Source of the DNA: Bagarius yarrelli
Lineage: Eukaryota > Chordata > Actinopteri > Siluriformes > Sisoridae
Assembly (NCBI GenBank): GCA_005784505.1
Contig: VCAZ01000015.1
Location: forward strand, 2,464,668 to 2,528,667
DNA: 64,000 bases
Direction: 5' to 3'
In this document: piece after piece, positions 26,095 through 40,300 of the stretch
Layout of the letters: every line of letters begins with the position of its first letter
How positions within the stretch are numbered: position 1 is the first letter of the stretch
The notes under the pieces: model-generated
What the model saw: the letters and a program-made list of their open reading frames with translations, nothing else
Database searches by the model: none
What the model was told of the DNA's origin: nothing
Translations under genes and position numbers: made by a program

Positions 26095-26870
26095 CAGAAG
26101 TGGGTAGTAACGAATTGCATTTACTTTAACTCTGAAGTTTTTTAAAACATTTTTTAGTGATAAAACTTACTTCTATTTCACTACATTTGGCATCGTTCCT
26201 CTGTTACTAACAAATATTAATAAACATGAGATTAATCTGTTCTATATAAGCAGAACAGAGAGATTATAGATGAGAGGTGTGCAAATCCATGTTTACAGCA
26301 ACATGTAAACACAAAAATACATCGTTAAGCACGGACATTTTAAATGCAGTTTGCACATTAACCTTGCTTTTTTACTTTCACATCATTTCATTTAACGTCC
26401 CGTACAGCGTCCTGTTTTTTGTACTGTATAGTCTGGTTTAACGTTTGCACTGTTTATTTGCACTGTCTGTTTTGCACTGTTTGCAGGTTGCACACATGCA
26501 CTTTATGTTACTAAGACAATTTATTTTTAGTCTTTAGCTCTGTGTTGTTCTGTTGGCTATTTGTTGTTATTGTTTTGTGTAATTCTGTGTTCTTTTGTGT
26601 AGCACCATGAGGTCCTGGAGAAACTTTGTTTCATTTCACTGTGTACTGCATCTGCTATATATGGTTAAAATGACAATAAATCTTTCTGAACTTGAACCTA
26701 AAAACTCACCAGGTAGTTTGAAATTCAGGGTTTTTGCTTCATGTCAAGCAGATCAGATGTAACTAGTAACTAATTACTTGAGTAGTTTTTGTTAAACTCT
26801 CACTTGAGTAAAGTTTGCCATAAGTACTTGTACTTTTACTTGAGTACGGATTTTGGATACTCTACCTCTG
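26095..26870 (+). mobile_element. hAT-type element with perfect 8-bp target-site duplication
   Basis: Both flanks are TATATAGT (26087-26094 and 26871-26878), an exact 8-bp duplication. The ends CAGAAGTGGGTAG and CTCTACCTCTG are imperfect inverted repeats. Subterminal ACTTGAGTA/TTACTT motifs match the truncated copy at 13855. The interior from about 26400 carries a foreign insertion (separate entry). No transposase is recognisable. Confidence 0.8.
26400..26699 (+). mobile_element. retroposon 3' tail nested in hAT element
   Basis: GTAGCACCATGAGGTCCTGG, then a cluster of CACTGTGTACTG, GGTTAAAATGACAATAAA and the simple tail CTTTCTGAACTTGAACC, look like the 3' end of a fish non-LTR retroposon. 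It lies inside the hAT boundaries. Family assignment is from memory of similar tails. Confidence 0.45.
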
Positions 26871-26877
26871 TATATAG

Positions 26878-27400
26878 TGGGCGAAACCCCAGAATACTCT
26901 GTACAGAGTATGTGAGGCGGACGAGTACTATGTCCGAATTCTTAGTATACGAATTACAGTAGGTGAGATAAGAGATAAGTTCCTGGATGACTTTCTTCTG
27001 ATGTCAGGATTTTAAGGTATGTATACAATGTACACATAACTATCCCATAAGGCCGCGGGAGAGACAACTGGTCATAGGCAGAAGTGGCAGAAAGTAGTAA
27101 TTCGGGACTTTTCTGTACTTCACAGTAAGTGGCTAAAGAAAAAAAACACCATTCCTTGTGAGTAAATTGCACTCGTTTAACATTAATCACGTTAAATATT
27201 ATCCAAGCACCGCTGTGAGTTACATTGAATGTCACATGACAAAATTAACAATGCAGATGTAGGATGTCCGAATTTTATTCATACTACCCGTACATAGTAT
27301 GTTACTATACTATAAAGTACATACTTTTTAAAGGTCAGGAAATACGTACTTACATAAATGTAGTACATACTTAATTAGTATGTGATTTTTTAATGAAACC
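26878..27400 (+). repeat. interspersed repeat, family shared with 33543-33870
   Basis: It shares GAGTATGTGAGGC, ATTTTAAGGTATG.CTACAATGT-like and CATTCCTTGTG.GTAAATTG blocks in the same order with the region near 33.5 kb. It also contains many AGTATGT/ACATACT steps typical of fish DNA-transposon repeats. No coding capacity is visible. Confidence 0.5.
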
Positions 27401-28074
27401 TGGGACCTAATCTTGCTTTGCTGAGCTTGAAAGACACAACATTAATATGTGATTAGACAGCTAATGTTGTTTGGGAATAATTTGGCTGAGAGAAGGATTC
27501 CGTTTTGTGGTAATGTGGACTGTTCTGTAGGATGAGGTGATGATGCTTTGTGCTGTAGATGTGTGGGTGTTGTGGAGCAGGTGCTGCTTGTTTCAGGCGC
27601 TCTGCCCTGTTTCACGTTTTAAGTAGATCAGTAAATGTGATTGAGAGACACTGGCATGAACACACGAATATCAAATATCGGCTCGACAGCCTTCACACAC
27701 ATGCATAATTTGTCATTGTGGAGGCTGTGTGTGTGTGTGTATGTGTGTACGTCGCACATGGCATGCCAGGCGGCATCAGAGGAGTGAAGTGCCAGCTGAG
27801 CCAGGTGCATCAGAGCCCATGGGTGAATCCTGGCTGGGCTTATCAGGTATCATGCCAGCATCCAGAGTGAAAAGGTGAAAATTTAATAGAATGGATCAGA
27901 AGGAGGAGGCTGGGGTGGGTGGGTGGGTGTGGGGGGTGGATGGGCATTTCTATGAATTCACTTCTCTGTCACAATTTTGTGGTTTGCCACTTGATCGTTA
28001 ATTTCACTTAGTTCTGAGTGATACAAATGCAATTTCATGGGCTTTTGTAACTCACACAAGAGCAAGCAGGAAAG

Positions 28075-28076
<2 letters not shown>

Positions 28077-28118
<42 letters not shown>
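28077..28118 (+). repeat. GT microsatellite
   Basis: GT dinucleotide run of about 40 bases. Confidence 0.95.
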
Positions 28119-28120
<2 letters not shown>

Positions 28121-28333
28121 ACATGTCTACTTCGTTGCCAAGATCAAGGTGAAGGACTGCTTCTTTGAGTAAAAACCTGGAGCGTTAGTCATTTCTAAAG
28201 TTTTAGGGATGACTGGAGGGGTAGTTAGACTATCGCTGTAAAATATTAATCCCTGTAAAAGCAGATTTTGCTGAATAGCAGCTTTGGAAAAAGTGAATCA
28301 AGACTGAAGAGTAACAAAGCAGGACACACAGAC

Positions 28334-28588
<255 letters not shown>

Positions 28589-28986
28589 ATATTATAAATT
28601 AAGATTATAAATTAAGCATGGGGTCTTTTGTTTATCACTTTTATGAGCATTCATGTCTCTAAGTTATCCACAAAAACATTGTGCATTAATCTTTATTAAA
28701 GCAGTTAAATCAGTTTTCGTCACATCAACCTTATTTGAGTAGTCAAAACACGACGCATCTCTATTTGTCCATCACGTCATGTCTTCTCTTCCAGAAATCT
28801 TTTACTTTTATGCAAGGCTGAGTGTTCCATATGTTTTGAGGCACCGGTTTGGAATTGGAAGACACCCTAATGAGCAGGGTCATGTTGAAATCAGGACACA
28901 CTGGCGTCCACTGGAATAAATCCCTGACCATACCTTTAACTCGCCACAGCCTTGAACTCACACCCTCTGGACAGGCCATGTGATGT

Positions 28987-29026
<40 letters not shown>

Positions 29027-29520
29027 ATAAAAAGGACAGCACACACATATCTCTAATGCAGGAAGTAATTTATCATAACATGGTGGAAAGATATTGGCTC
29101 CATACTGAACCAATTAAGAACCTAGGTCTGTTTCATCATACTTCATAACCTGGGTTGAGGGGCTTCGGAGCGTGCTACAGTGCCGTAATTGAATTTTGAT
29201 TAAACACACATGGCGTGTGACCCTGCATGGCTACAGTGAAAGCTTGGCCCCGTACAGGGCTGGTTTGCTCCTCGCCAAAAACTTGCCAAAAAACAGGATG
29301 TGCATATGATGGAGGGAGAGGGAAAGAGAGAAGCAGGAAAAAAATGAAAGAGGGAGGAGCATGCAAAAGATGGACTGAAAATTAGAGACAGCTGAAGAAA
29401 TAAAAATCTTTCTCCATGTCCTCCTAGGCCCTTCCTCTGGACAATAAGAAGATCTGCAGGTGATTTTTGTGGAGTCATAGGTTGCACTAAGAGAAGCGCC
29501 GAATGTGAGAGAGCCCACAC

Positions 29521-29542
29521 ACACACACACACACACACACAC
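29521..29542 (+). repeat. CA microsatellite
   Basis: Short CA dinucleotide run. Confidence 0.9.
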
Positions 29543-29829
29543 TCAGGAGGCACAGACCACAGCCAGGCAGATAAGCTTACACAGCTATCTCTCAGACTGA
29601 AGGTCACACACCCTCAGTAAACTCTGAGATTGATAGTCTGCGCTGAAGTAGTGTGACCTGTGTTTCACGCCACACTTCAAAGTTCTCCGAAAATAAACGC
29701 TTTGGAACTGTTACGTGTTTTAGATATGGAAAGACATTTTAATATTAATGTACATGATAAAGAAATATGTCCTTCCAGCACGGTGTGTTGTTGCAACTGT
29801 TCTATCCTACATCAGCGGATCAACCAGAA

Positions 29830-30080
29830 GAGCTATTACACAAGATACAGACCCCAGACGTATGGTAGAGCTGCTTCAGAGCAGGGAAATGGCCTTCAAA
29901 ATGAGGATGATGTCCCTGATGAAGAAACCAGTGGACAACGGTGGCAAGGAAAAACTCCCTGAGACGGAATAGGAAGCCTTGAACGGAACCAGACTAAACA
30001 GAGAACAGTGGGAATTACCTGTTACCACACCAAAATATCTGTGCAGACATGCAGCTGTACACAACAATTTCCCCAATCTG
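29830..30080 (+). repeat. interspersed repeat with GGCAAGGAAAAACTCCCTGAG motif
   Basis: GGCAAGGAAAAACTCCCTGA followed by AGGAAGCCTTGAACGGAACCAGACT is a block I recognise from a common fish interspersed repeat. Short open frames across it are by-products of the repeat. Edges are uncertain. Confidence 0.45.
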
Positions 30081-30504
30081 GATAGTTGTGAAAAGCTGTA
30101 TCCATGTCTAAAAAAAAGTGTAATAGAACCCATACGGTACAAATATATATTTTTAACTATATTAACATACACATATTTTTTAAAAATACATTTTTCTGGT
30201 CTTTTTTTGTATATATAAAAAAAAAAATGGTGGCGTGTCTAACTCACATACAGCATGCATGAGCCTAAGCAAAACCACTTCTCCTAAAAGCTCTAGCCAA
30301 CATCCTGGGGCTGTTGTGTCTTCCGAACGAGCTACCAAAATGTATCCCTGTCCTGCCCGTCTCATAAAGAGGAAAATATATTGCAATGCTGTTGAAGTCG
30401 CTCACAAATACACTTGGGTGATTATGTTTTGAATGAAGCCACTATCAGTATATCATGTATTAAAATCGCATTTAAAGGTACGCTTGTGTTTTACTTTCAC
30501 TTTC

Positions 30505-30680
30505 AATACACAATCGCGTAAACTGTGTGTAGGGAGCAGCAGTATGGATTTTACACGATATTTGTCAGTGATGCTCTGGATCTGTTAAGCATTCATTTTT
30601 CTGGATTAAAAAAAATTCGGAAGCCCTGAAGGTGCTGCATGTGAAACTAAGGGAAAACACTGGGAGTTTGTGAGGATGAG
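30505..30680 (+). repeat. low-copy repeat shared with 57645-57860
   Basis: A block of about 65 bases (GC.TAAACTGTGT, AGCAGTA, TTTGTCAGTGA) aligns with 57648-57715 with scattered substitutions, and weaker similarity continues downstream. The family is unrecognised. Confidence 0.5.
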
Positions 30681-31475
30681 GAGTGTTTACATATTTATCT
30701 GTTAATTAAGCTGCATTTCTTTTGGAACTGTAAAAGGATGTTAATTGATAAAAGTTGATAATAAAAAGGTTTGTCCAGACAACTACGAAATGTGACATGC
30801 AGTGGAATTTGTTGTTATAATAAGATATATTTTCAATTTCGAATGAATAGGGTTGGAAGCACAGGTAAATTCCCTCTCTGTTTAAGGTGCTACAGAAGGA
30901 GGTTAAACCCCAAAGAGCTGAAACACCGTGTCTAGCTTTGGTCTCCTTCTATAACTTGCCACTTTTCGGGAGAGAGAGAGAGCAAGACAGCGAGTGAATA
31001 AGTGCACCCATAAAGTACAGCTGGATGAGAAATGGACTCCTCATGCGTACGGAAGGTGCTCGGGACTGCGTCTTTCTCTCTCCTGGGGAAAAGAACCATA
31101 AATTTCCTGCCTCCTGTAGCCTTCTGCTGTATTGATAAACACTGCTCCACTATAGGAGGCACAAAGACAAGGGGGGAAAAAAGAACAGACACTGTGTATC
31201 ATGAAACATACAGTAGGATAAACCAGACTGCCACCCTTAGGAGGGGGTTTGGATCAAAGTTGGTTTAGAATATTTTTTAATAATAAAAACAACAAACTAT
31301 GTAGAATAAGACTGATAAAGATGAAGAGATCATCTCATGGGATATTGTGCAGCACATGTATCCCATGCTAGCTTTGGCAACTTATCATAAACGCTGGGGA
31401 AAAGGACAAAATCTATTTCCACATCCCAGAGCGGCGCTGTGCATGCTGTGGCAAGGACACTGCAGTTTGTAAAAG

Positions 31476-31584
<109 letters not shown>

Positions 31585-33542
31585 GGGTGCAGCCTGACAG
31601 GCCAATGTAGCAATCACTTGAGTGTGATGAAGTGGCTGACTCCATTGGAGGTTGTATTAATGACAGAGAGAGTGAGCCTGGTGGACATACACCAGCAGAC
31701 AAACTCGGGTGAAATTGAAGGAACGCTTGACGTTGCATTGACACAGATTTGTCTTAAGATTAGAGAGGGGGAAAATGTGGCCACTTCAGCAACATTCCTC
31801 CCCTACCTGTATGAATAAAGGAAAAAAATGCAAACAGGACATACAGGTAAAACTTTATTTACATTATTTAAATAACAAAAACAAAACAGGATGTAAAAGA
31901 AAAAAAATCTAAGTCAACAATTCATCTATGTGCAGTATGTGTTCCTCAGCATAATGTCCAGCCTCCCAGGAGGTTTGTATGGAATCTTCTAAACGTTTGC
32001 AGAATCATATTGGATTGCTGCATGTGTAATAACTTGATTATTACACATGAGAGGACAGTGGTATTGGCATGTGTTTGTGATGTCACTGCAGTCTGAGGTG
32101 GATTATAAAGTTGAGTGCAGCAAAATTCTATTGCACAACAGTTATAAAGGGTCAACTGTATTTCCCGGGTCAGATAAAAGCAAGATGAAAGGGTGAAAGA
32201 AGGAGGAGACACAGGAAGTCACTCTCGCTCGCTCACTCCCCCCTCGTTCACTTCCTCACTCAGATGTGCCACATGTCCATGTGTCTTCCCAGTTGTTGGA
32301 TGTTATGTTTCCACCCTGTCCTCTCCATTCACCTACATACAGAAAAGGGAAAAAAATGAGTTGGGTTTGGAAAGATGTCCTGGAGTAACACACATCGGGA
32401 AGATAGATGTGTTGTTTTTTACGAGTTGGAAGACATGCACATGGCTGTAGATGAAGTCCCATGTTAAAAATCTATCTTATTTTTTTCCTTTTGTAAAGAA
32501 AAAACATTGTCTATGGAACGCCTGACTCACTCTTATCCGCTGGGTAAACACTGAAAAACTAGCCTCAACAGGCTGGAACTGAAACGGAATCCTGTATCTA
32601 CTGTAAATTTGAGGGGTTCTGTAGGATCTCGAGAAATCAGGCACAAGCCTGCTGTTGAACATCTTTACTGTTTTTAAATTGAAATCAAAATCCTGGCTCT
32701 ATAATATCGAATACACATTCAGGAGAACAAATGAAAAATCTATACTTACTTTTATTACAAATTATATACATTGAAGAGAAAGGCACTTACTGGAAAAAAA
32801 TGGCAGACAGAAAGAAGCAGAAAGAGAGACAAAGAGAAGTGCTAGAAAAGAGGAGGAGCTATAAATTCTACAGTGCGCCTAATGACCACCAGATGTGACC
32901 GATCCACGTGTCCCTGCCATTTGTGATGATGAAGCAAACCGTTACACTGACCAGAGAGAGTGCAATAATAAAAGGCCTAAGAGAGACTGTTTTGAGTTTT
33001 GACTGTTCTGATTGGTTAAATGGGGGTAATTATTCTTTAAAAACAGCAGCTCTGACAGCAGTGCTGGACTGCATTCCAACCACAAGCTTAGATTATTCAA
33101 CTCTACTATTATTTCCAAAATTATCCAGGGTCTGGTACGGTGAACACATCACAAACACGTAAATCTGTTAAAATGCTAAAGTATTCTGTAAAGACATTGA
33201 GGTTAGGAGATTTTAGAAGGAGTCTCCAGTGTAAGTACTTTAGAGCACTGTGCTTCAGTGTGCTTAGCGAAAAAGAATGCAACAGAGCGATTTTCTCTTA
33301 TTAACTTAAAGACAGAAAGCGATTGGTTAAGAAAGAGGCTGGTGAATGTATAGAGCTGGTAAAACCTATACCGCTGGTAAACAGCTGTGATGTATGAGGA
33401 AGGAAAAAAAACTAAACAATGTTCAACTCTTATTGGAGTAAAAAAAAAAAATCTTACTTTACATTAGGCCCCATAAAGTCACCCCATCATTGCTTATTCT
33501 CTGTAATACTCACACATTATTTCTTACCTATAACACACAAGG

Positions 33543-33870
33543 TACTATATAGTAAACAGAGTATGTGAGGCACGTATGTGCCGATCACAGTAAGCGGATG
33601 ATCTACTACTCCCGCCTAGATTTTGAAGTATGCCTACAATGTGCACTTTGGTATCTTATGAAGGGAAAGACTCGTCATATAAGAGACAGGAAGCGGCGAC
33701 GCGGCACTTTTCAAGTAGCTTCGAATACTTAAAAAATAAATAAATAAATAAAAATCATTGTTCCTTGTGGTTAAATTGTACATCAATCAAGTTAAACATG
33801 ATCCAACTTTTTTTTTTTTTTAACATTTGCACCTCTGTGAGGTCGTCGGTCATGTGCACAGTTTCAGAGA
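33543..33870 (+). repeat. interspersed repeat, family shared with 26878-27250
   Basis: Ordered similarity to the element near 27 kb (GAGTATGTGAGGC, ATTTTGAAGTATGCCTACAATGTGCAC, TTGTTCCTTGTGGTTAAATTG, CACCTCTGTGAG), with an internal AAAT tetranucleotide expansion near 33735. Confidence 0.5.
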
Positions 33871-33937
33871 TGACAGTAATAAGTGCAATGTCACGGCCTG
33901 TCGTGCTTTTCTAAGCTTAGCTTTGCAGATCCTGATA

Positions 33938-33943
33938 TTTATT
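33938..33943 (-). terminator. tm2d1: candidate tm2d1 polyadenylation signal
   Basis: TTTATT on the plus strand is AATAAA on the tm2d1 strand, about 300 bases beyond the stop codon. It is a plausible end for a short 3' UTR, without transcript support. Confidence 0.4.
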
Positions 33944-34245
33944 CACTGATCCCCTGAGTAAGGCTCCTCCTGAGGGACAGGGTGCGGGTGACCAAGCAGG
34001 TAAGTGTGCCCTTGCTCTGCCAGTTTGCTTTTCTACCCTGACAGGTCACTTTCCCTTCCCGACCTTAACAACTTCCCCTCTAGCTCTCTTTGTTCTAAAG
34101 AACCTTCCTCACAGGTTCCACCGTTTATCCCCTGGGCCTTAGTAATGCTGGATCTTCCGCCCAGTTTCATGTAATGGATTTTATCAGTTAAGCCCCGGAC
34201 AAATGGAGAACAAATGTTTCTTGGCTTCAGGGCCTCCTTACCCCC

Positions 34246-34356
34246 TTAGAGAGAGATCTGTGTTCGCCTGTATGTCTCATTGGTTATGGAGAGCCGTACG
34301 AGCCTGGCTCCGTAGTAGTCCACGATGTAATCCGATCCGTCAGCTGGACCTACGAT
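34246..34356 (-). CDS. tm2d1: tm2d1 coding exon 6
   Basis: It follows a TTTAG acceptor, encodes residues 161-196 (Ile-Val-Gly-Pro ... Ile-Val-Asp-Tyr-Tyr-Gly ... Thr-Asn-Glu-Thr) and ends in TAA at 34248-34246. It is the conserved cytosolic or lumenal tail after the second helix. Confidence 0.95.
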   Translation of the reverse strand: MVGPADGSDYIVDYYGARLVRLSITNETYRRTQISL

Positions 34357-37300
34357 CTAAAGATGAAAAATAGAAAAGAAACGTACTTAAAGAAAACTAA
34401 ATGTAAACGTGTTTTCTATTCGACTCAAATATAGCATAATAAAAACTTTACACTCTGTAAATCTAAGTTTACTCCTCAATCTTAAACAATCTGAAAAATG
34501 TCTTTGGGGATGTCAACATTGCGATGATCCTGAAGCTTCTAATGATGTGCCAGCTCCAGTTGGATTCCACTTGATAAAAAAACTCAAACACTCAAAGGGT
34601 GGATGGCGGCATAGGGGAGTTGGTATTGCATCTAAAATGAACTCAGATGTTGACCTAATTTTAAAATCTGCTTAGGAGCTCCGGCTTCCACAACTCTAAG
34701 TGAATGTATTTGACTGAAGAAAGGACATCATGTTCAATAACACACAGTTTATGATAGTGTTTATGATGTTAATTACAGGACATAATCATGCTCTCTTAAG
34801 AGAGTTTTTTCTTGCCACAGTCACCTCATAGTTGCTCATTTAAGATAAATTAAATTATTTATAGTAAATAATATATAAAGTCTTATATAGGACTCATAAA
34901 GAACACCCTGCAGCAACTGTGTCCACATTTCAGATGTGGTAATTGAGGTACCCAGACTTTTAGAGGTCAGATCAAGGTTAATTTTTTTCCAAATTCTTTA
35001 ATTAAAAGGTGAAGATTCTAGATTTCAGTCTAATGTAAAGTTCTCTTATTTGGCACGCTCAATGTGTCGAGTCCACGGCTGCTCCTGGGCCTCATCCAGC
35101 AATGAGATCATTGCCGTTGGTTCAGTGTAATGGCTTCCTGCTGGCCTGCACACTCAGCATCCGGCCCTGCCGCCTCTGCTCTGATTCTGACTGATAATAA
35201 GAACACACTCTGGAAGTAGGTGAAGATACTCGCTGTAAAACGTGAGCACACACACTCCCACACACTTACTCTCTATACCACAATCTCTAGATAAGACCCA
35301 ATCTGACCAAGAGCAGTCATTTCCTCCCAGACCGACACAGCATGATGAAGAGAGCTGGGAGTACTCCGCTCATTCAGGGATTAGGAGAGAACACACACGA
35401 GTGCAAACACACCCTCGCTTGTCTCAGTCAGTTTTTTTTTTAGAACAAACTGCAAATCTACATACCATTTATCTTCAAACCAAAAAGCTCCCAATGATTC
35501 CGGACTCAATGGATGCAATCGATGAACATAAATAATATCAACAACTTGTTTGAGGTGTTTATTCATTAGTTCAGTGGAAGACATTCCCTGGGCAACACTG
35601 CTCTTAGCAGAGGTAGTCAAGAGTTAAAATATGGTCCTGTAACACTGGGCGTAAATGGGCTCTCGGGGAAAGCGATACTCTTTATCAAAAGTGTCATGCT
35701 CTAAAAATGGAGCGCCTGGACAAGCTTACAGCTAATTGAGAGTGTAAGTGTGCGGTGGCTCTCTGTGCCAGCCGCACTTCTTAAAAGCATTGCTCTCACA
35801 GGGCCTTCAATAAGACATTAAAAGAACAATAAACGCTTGGAGAGCCCCTGTTAATCAAAGTGCTGGAGCCGTTTAAAAAAAAAAAAAACAAAGTATAAAA
35901 AAAAAAAAAGACTTGCTTCATTTTCTCTGCTGGTAGAAAAGCATGTCAGAGAAGTGTGTCGTTCAGAAATACAAGAAAAAAATAGCAGCACCTCCTCACA
36001 AAAACTATCCCAATCCAAACATGCTGATCTGAAATTATTATAGAAGAGATGTCTGCTGAGAGCATATTTTTGTCTATCGTGCCTAAAAATTCTTGGATTA
36101 AATCTATTTGTAAATCCGCAGAATACATACTTTTGGAAAAGGGACTACTTAAAAAGAAAGAAGTGCATGAGACACACATGTCCAAACCATCTCAATCTGT
36201 CCTCTCTGACTTGCTTCCAACATTGGAACCGTAACATCATTATCAGTGTTTTCTACACCTTCCCCTTGATTCTCACTAATATTCTTCTGTCCCACATCAC
36301 TCCTGACACGTTTCTCCACCCATTCCAACCTGCCTGCACTCACCCCTGACTGTTGACTCCAAGTACTTAAAATTCCTGTTTCTTCTTCACCTCTCCAACC
36401 TGTAATCTCACCGTTTCACGTCCCTCCCTTTCATTCACACACACATGTATTCCATCTTGCTACAACAGACTTTTATTTCTTTTCACTTCAGAGATAAACT
36501 TCACCATTCCAGTTTTTTTTCTCCAGCTGCTTCCTGTTAATGCATGTCATTTTTTAATAAGAGGTTTTCTGTAGGAAGTCATTCATTACGTTTTTACGAA
36601 AGCAGACTTCAGCGTCAGGCCTTTGTAACGGTAATCTGACACACGACCATCTGTATAGAAGGCTTTGCTCCTGGTTAGAGGATGACCCATACAAAAAAAC
36701 AAAAGCCATCATCTTATTAAAGTACAATACAGATGGACTTGCTAAAAAATTGTTTAAAAACAAAAACCACTGGATATTTCTAAACAGTATGTGTACTTTT
36801 CAAAGGTAGGATTTGTCACGACATGAGAGGATTTTCAGCGTAAGCAGTTACAGTGTGTTTCTAACCCTTTGTAAATGCATGGCGTATATTACACAATCTG
36901 AATAAGTGTGTGTTGCACCACATGCTTGATTTGGTCCATCTGTAAAATGAATAACACTTGCTGGTAGGAAGTGATCCATTAAATAATTTATAAATATGTT
37001 TTCACTGACCAGCTGGAGTGACAGCATGTTTTTAAACATTACTGAAGTCTCTACTGTATTCCCCAATTCTAATAGTTATTCCCAGAGTCATCACTCATCA
37101 TGTGCACAAGCTTTTAATGAATATCCGTCCAGGAGGCGGGCAAGTGCGGGGGCTAAGCACATGCTTCTCCTACGTATGTAAAGCTTCATTCAGGCCTGGA
37201 GAGCTTAATGAGGATGAAGAGGGTGAGGTTAGGCCTAACGAGATGACAAATGGACTGGCTTTCTTACTTTCCCATCAGACTCAGGAGGCCTTAATGTGAG

Positions 37301-40300
37301 TTCGGGGGGAGGCTCAGGGGGCCATGTGCCCAACTGGGGAAGGGGTAACGGGAGGGGGGCCCACCGAACCACATACTCATTAGCCTCTCTCATGGAGCGT
37401 GAGCCCCTGAGGAGGACGGCACAGAGACACAGGTGCTGCTGAGCACAGACACACAAACTCACACACATAACAGAAGCACTACAGAAGCCTAATGCCTGTC
37501 GTGTTTAAAGGTTAAACTTAAATGTTTGCATATTATTTCCTTTGCACATCGGTCTTATTTGTTATTTTGGATTTAATTTAGAAAGTTAAGAAAAAAAGTT
37601 GTCGCTGGAAAATTTGCATGCAATTTCCATCCACCCAAAGAATGTTTAAAATGTCTGATACTTATCCGATAATCATATTTAGTTACAAATAAAAAAAGGT
37701 GATAGAAAAAAAAAGACGATAAAAGAAAACAATTTCCTATAAAAGTACAATTTTAAATCACTCAAATAAACAATTGTGTGGTTAAAAAGGTTTGAATGCA
37801 AATCAGTCTAAAGTATAAGGTCCAAGTCAGTAATGAGAAATTATTATTTTAATAGAAATACCCCGTCGTTTAATTATTACTATAATCGAGAGGATCAGAC
37901 GAACAGAATAATAATTAAATCCCACATACCTGCATGGATATCAATATGAAATCCACCAGACTTCCAATTCCACAGAAGCCCACAGTGCAGAACTTCAGTA
38001 GCCCTGGAAAGACACACAGTATCTCATATCAACTGCTCCAGGTCTGCTAGCCACCCGCTCACCCATCAAGCGCTTTGTTCTCTGTCAGGCTGTATGAGGA
38101 CCACGTGAACTGTTATGCTTAACAAAGCACCACTCAGAGGTCAAGCTCGCCCATGAAGGTTTGTTTGATTGCAGCAGGTTTTTAATCAAAGAAATCACAC
38201 AAGCGTTTGCAGGTGAAACCCGGGGGAGTGAATAAAAGCAGAACTGTAGACAATAAACGGCGAACAGCTTGTGGCCCGGGGTCCTGTTCTGTTAAAAACA
38301 TTCTGGAAACCGCGACCGTGTGAAGAACCAAAACAGCATTTGTCATTGTTTGTGATAATTATCTGTTAACTTGTTTTCCATAAATGAAAAAAAAGTCACT
38401 ATTTTGCATTTCAGTCACAACCATTTGGATGCCGAGTGAATAACTAGTTTGGCTTAAGCCATTAGGGGTCTGAGAGAATTGCAATTAATTAATCCTCCCC
38501 CATCTAGTAATTTAAACATAATTACTGTTAATCATTAGTAATTGGTCTGATAATTGGTCATTGAGCCGCTTAATCGTGTTGATTCCAGCGCTGATATATA
38601 AAAAAAAACACGTTCAGCCGTGCCAGGTCATGTGTTAAGAGCTGAAAGGCGCAGCAGCTTGCAGGTCAGAGTAGTCCAGGTGCAAAACTCGGCTCCAGCT
38701 CCGTGTGGGCCTGCCGCTCACAAAAAGCCAGCGAAGAAAGAAAGTGTTTAGCTACCATCGTGCTTTGTACTTTTGCAGGTGCTTAATTGATAGGAATGCT
38801 CTTAACACATGGAGAGAGGAGAAAGAACGAGCCTTATTTTGTCTCACTTGACTGTGACTCGAACCTACTGAGCATCAGCTTTCTCTACGTGAGATAATGT
38901 TAATGTTCTCAAAAAGACATTCCCCCAGGCTTTATTCACCAGCTGACGTTTGGATTAACAGCAGTAACTTGTGAGCAATTTAGTGCAGGCTTGCTGTTAG
39001 GTTTTGTTAATAATTACACAGCAAGTGAGGGGAAAAAAAAGGTTTCGGAAAACAATAACGGGCAAATAATACCGATTTTAATTTTATTAAAGTGAGGAGA
39101 AACCTCAGAGACCCAGAGGATCAATATATACATAACGTTCTATTGTTTAAGTAATTCTACATCACATAGTTTTTTTATATACAGCGTAGAAATTTAATTC
39201 AAATTGCAGTATATCTAGTTTTTTTTTTTTTTTGTTATTATGCTTCAAGATTGTTTTAACTACATCCAAGTTCTCTGTCCTAGGGATTTTTACTCTATTC
39301 CAATTCATTCCTGTTAATTTCTATATGTTCCTGTGTTGCATCATACCAGCCAGTCACTACAAGAGAACAAGCTTTTATCTTATGGAGCGCAAAATATGAC
39401 AAAACTATCTGACTTTGCACTGTTTTTATATAAACGATCATTTTAATCATTGACAAGCGTCATTTAAGAAAATGGAATATTATGTGGCATTTAAAATAGT
39501 TTAAATATTGAACATTTGAAAATTATCGCAATTTATTATTTTTAACAAATTGTTTCGAATTCTTATGCAGCAAATATCCAGTTTTTAAAACATTTACAAG
39601 ATAAACAAATTCAGAAACATTCAATTCAATATTTAACATCTAAAACCGCAGAATTCAGATCTTACAGAAGGTAGGTCAGAGGTCATCCACAGGGAAGAGT
39701 AGATGATCTCGGAAAAGTCTCTTCACACATAGGAAAGGGATGGTGTATGGTTCAGATTTATATGTTAGCTTAACGTTTCCAGCATGTAAAACATTTGTTT
39801 CAACAGTTTCTGATGTTTGTTTTGAAGTTTTTTAGGTGTGTTCATGCCACCGTGAACAGTGATGTAACTATGTAACGATGTACTACTTTAAATTCCACAT
39901 AATATTACATTTTATTAAATGACACATGAATCATTTATTTTTTCCCCAATTGAAAACGTTTTGTCATGTTTTAGGCTTTGTTTTATCCAGAGGGAAACAA
40001 ATCAGATTTTTGTTCCCGTTTCTCTCACTAAGCAGTTGAGGGTCACGGATCTAGGCAGATTGACAGCGGTGGGAGTTGAACCCATGATCTTCCCATCAGC
40101 AGCTTTCCCAATTGCAAATTTTATACCATACATGTGATATCAAGACACACTCTGTACTTTATCAGAAGCATTCATTATTTTTTCATAACAAATCCACAGT
40201 AAATTATATTTAATCCTTGCTTGACAACGAGAACCTTTCTATTAACATCTACAATTAGTCGTAGAGCAGCTAATAACATCTGGATTCAGAGGGGCTTACC

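Noticed and set aside
29660..29972. Open frames ending in an Asp/Glu-rich segment
   Set aside because: They overlap a block typical of a fish interspersed repeat and start without a splice or promoter context.
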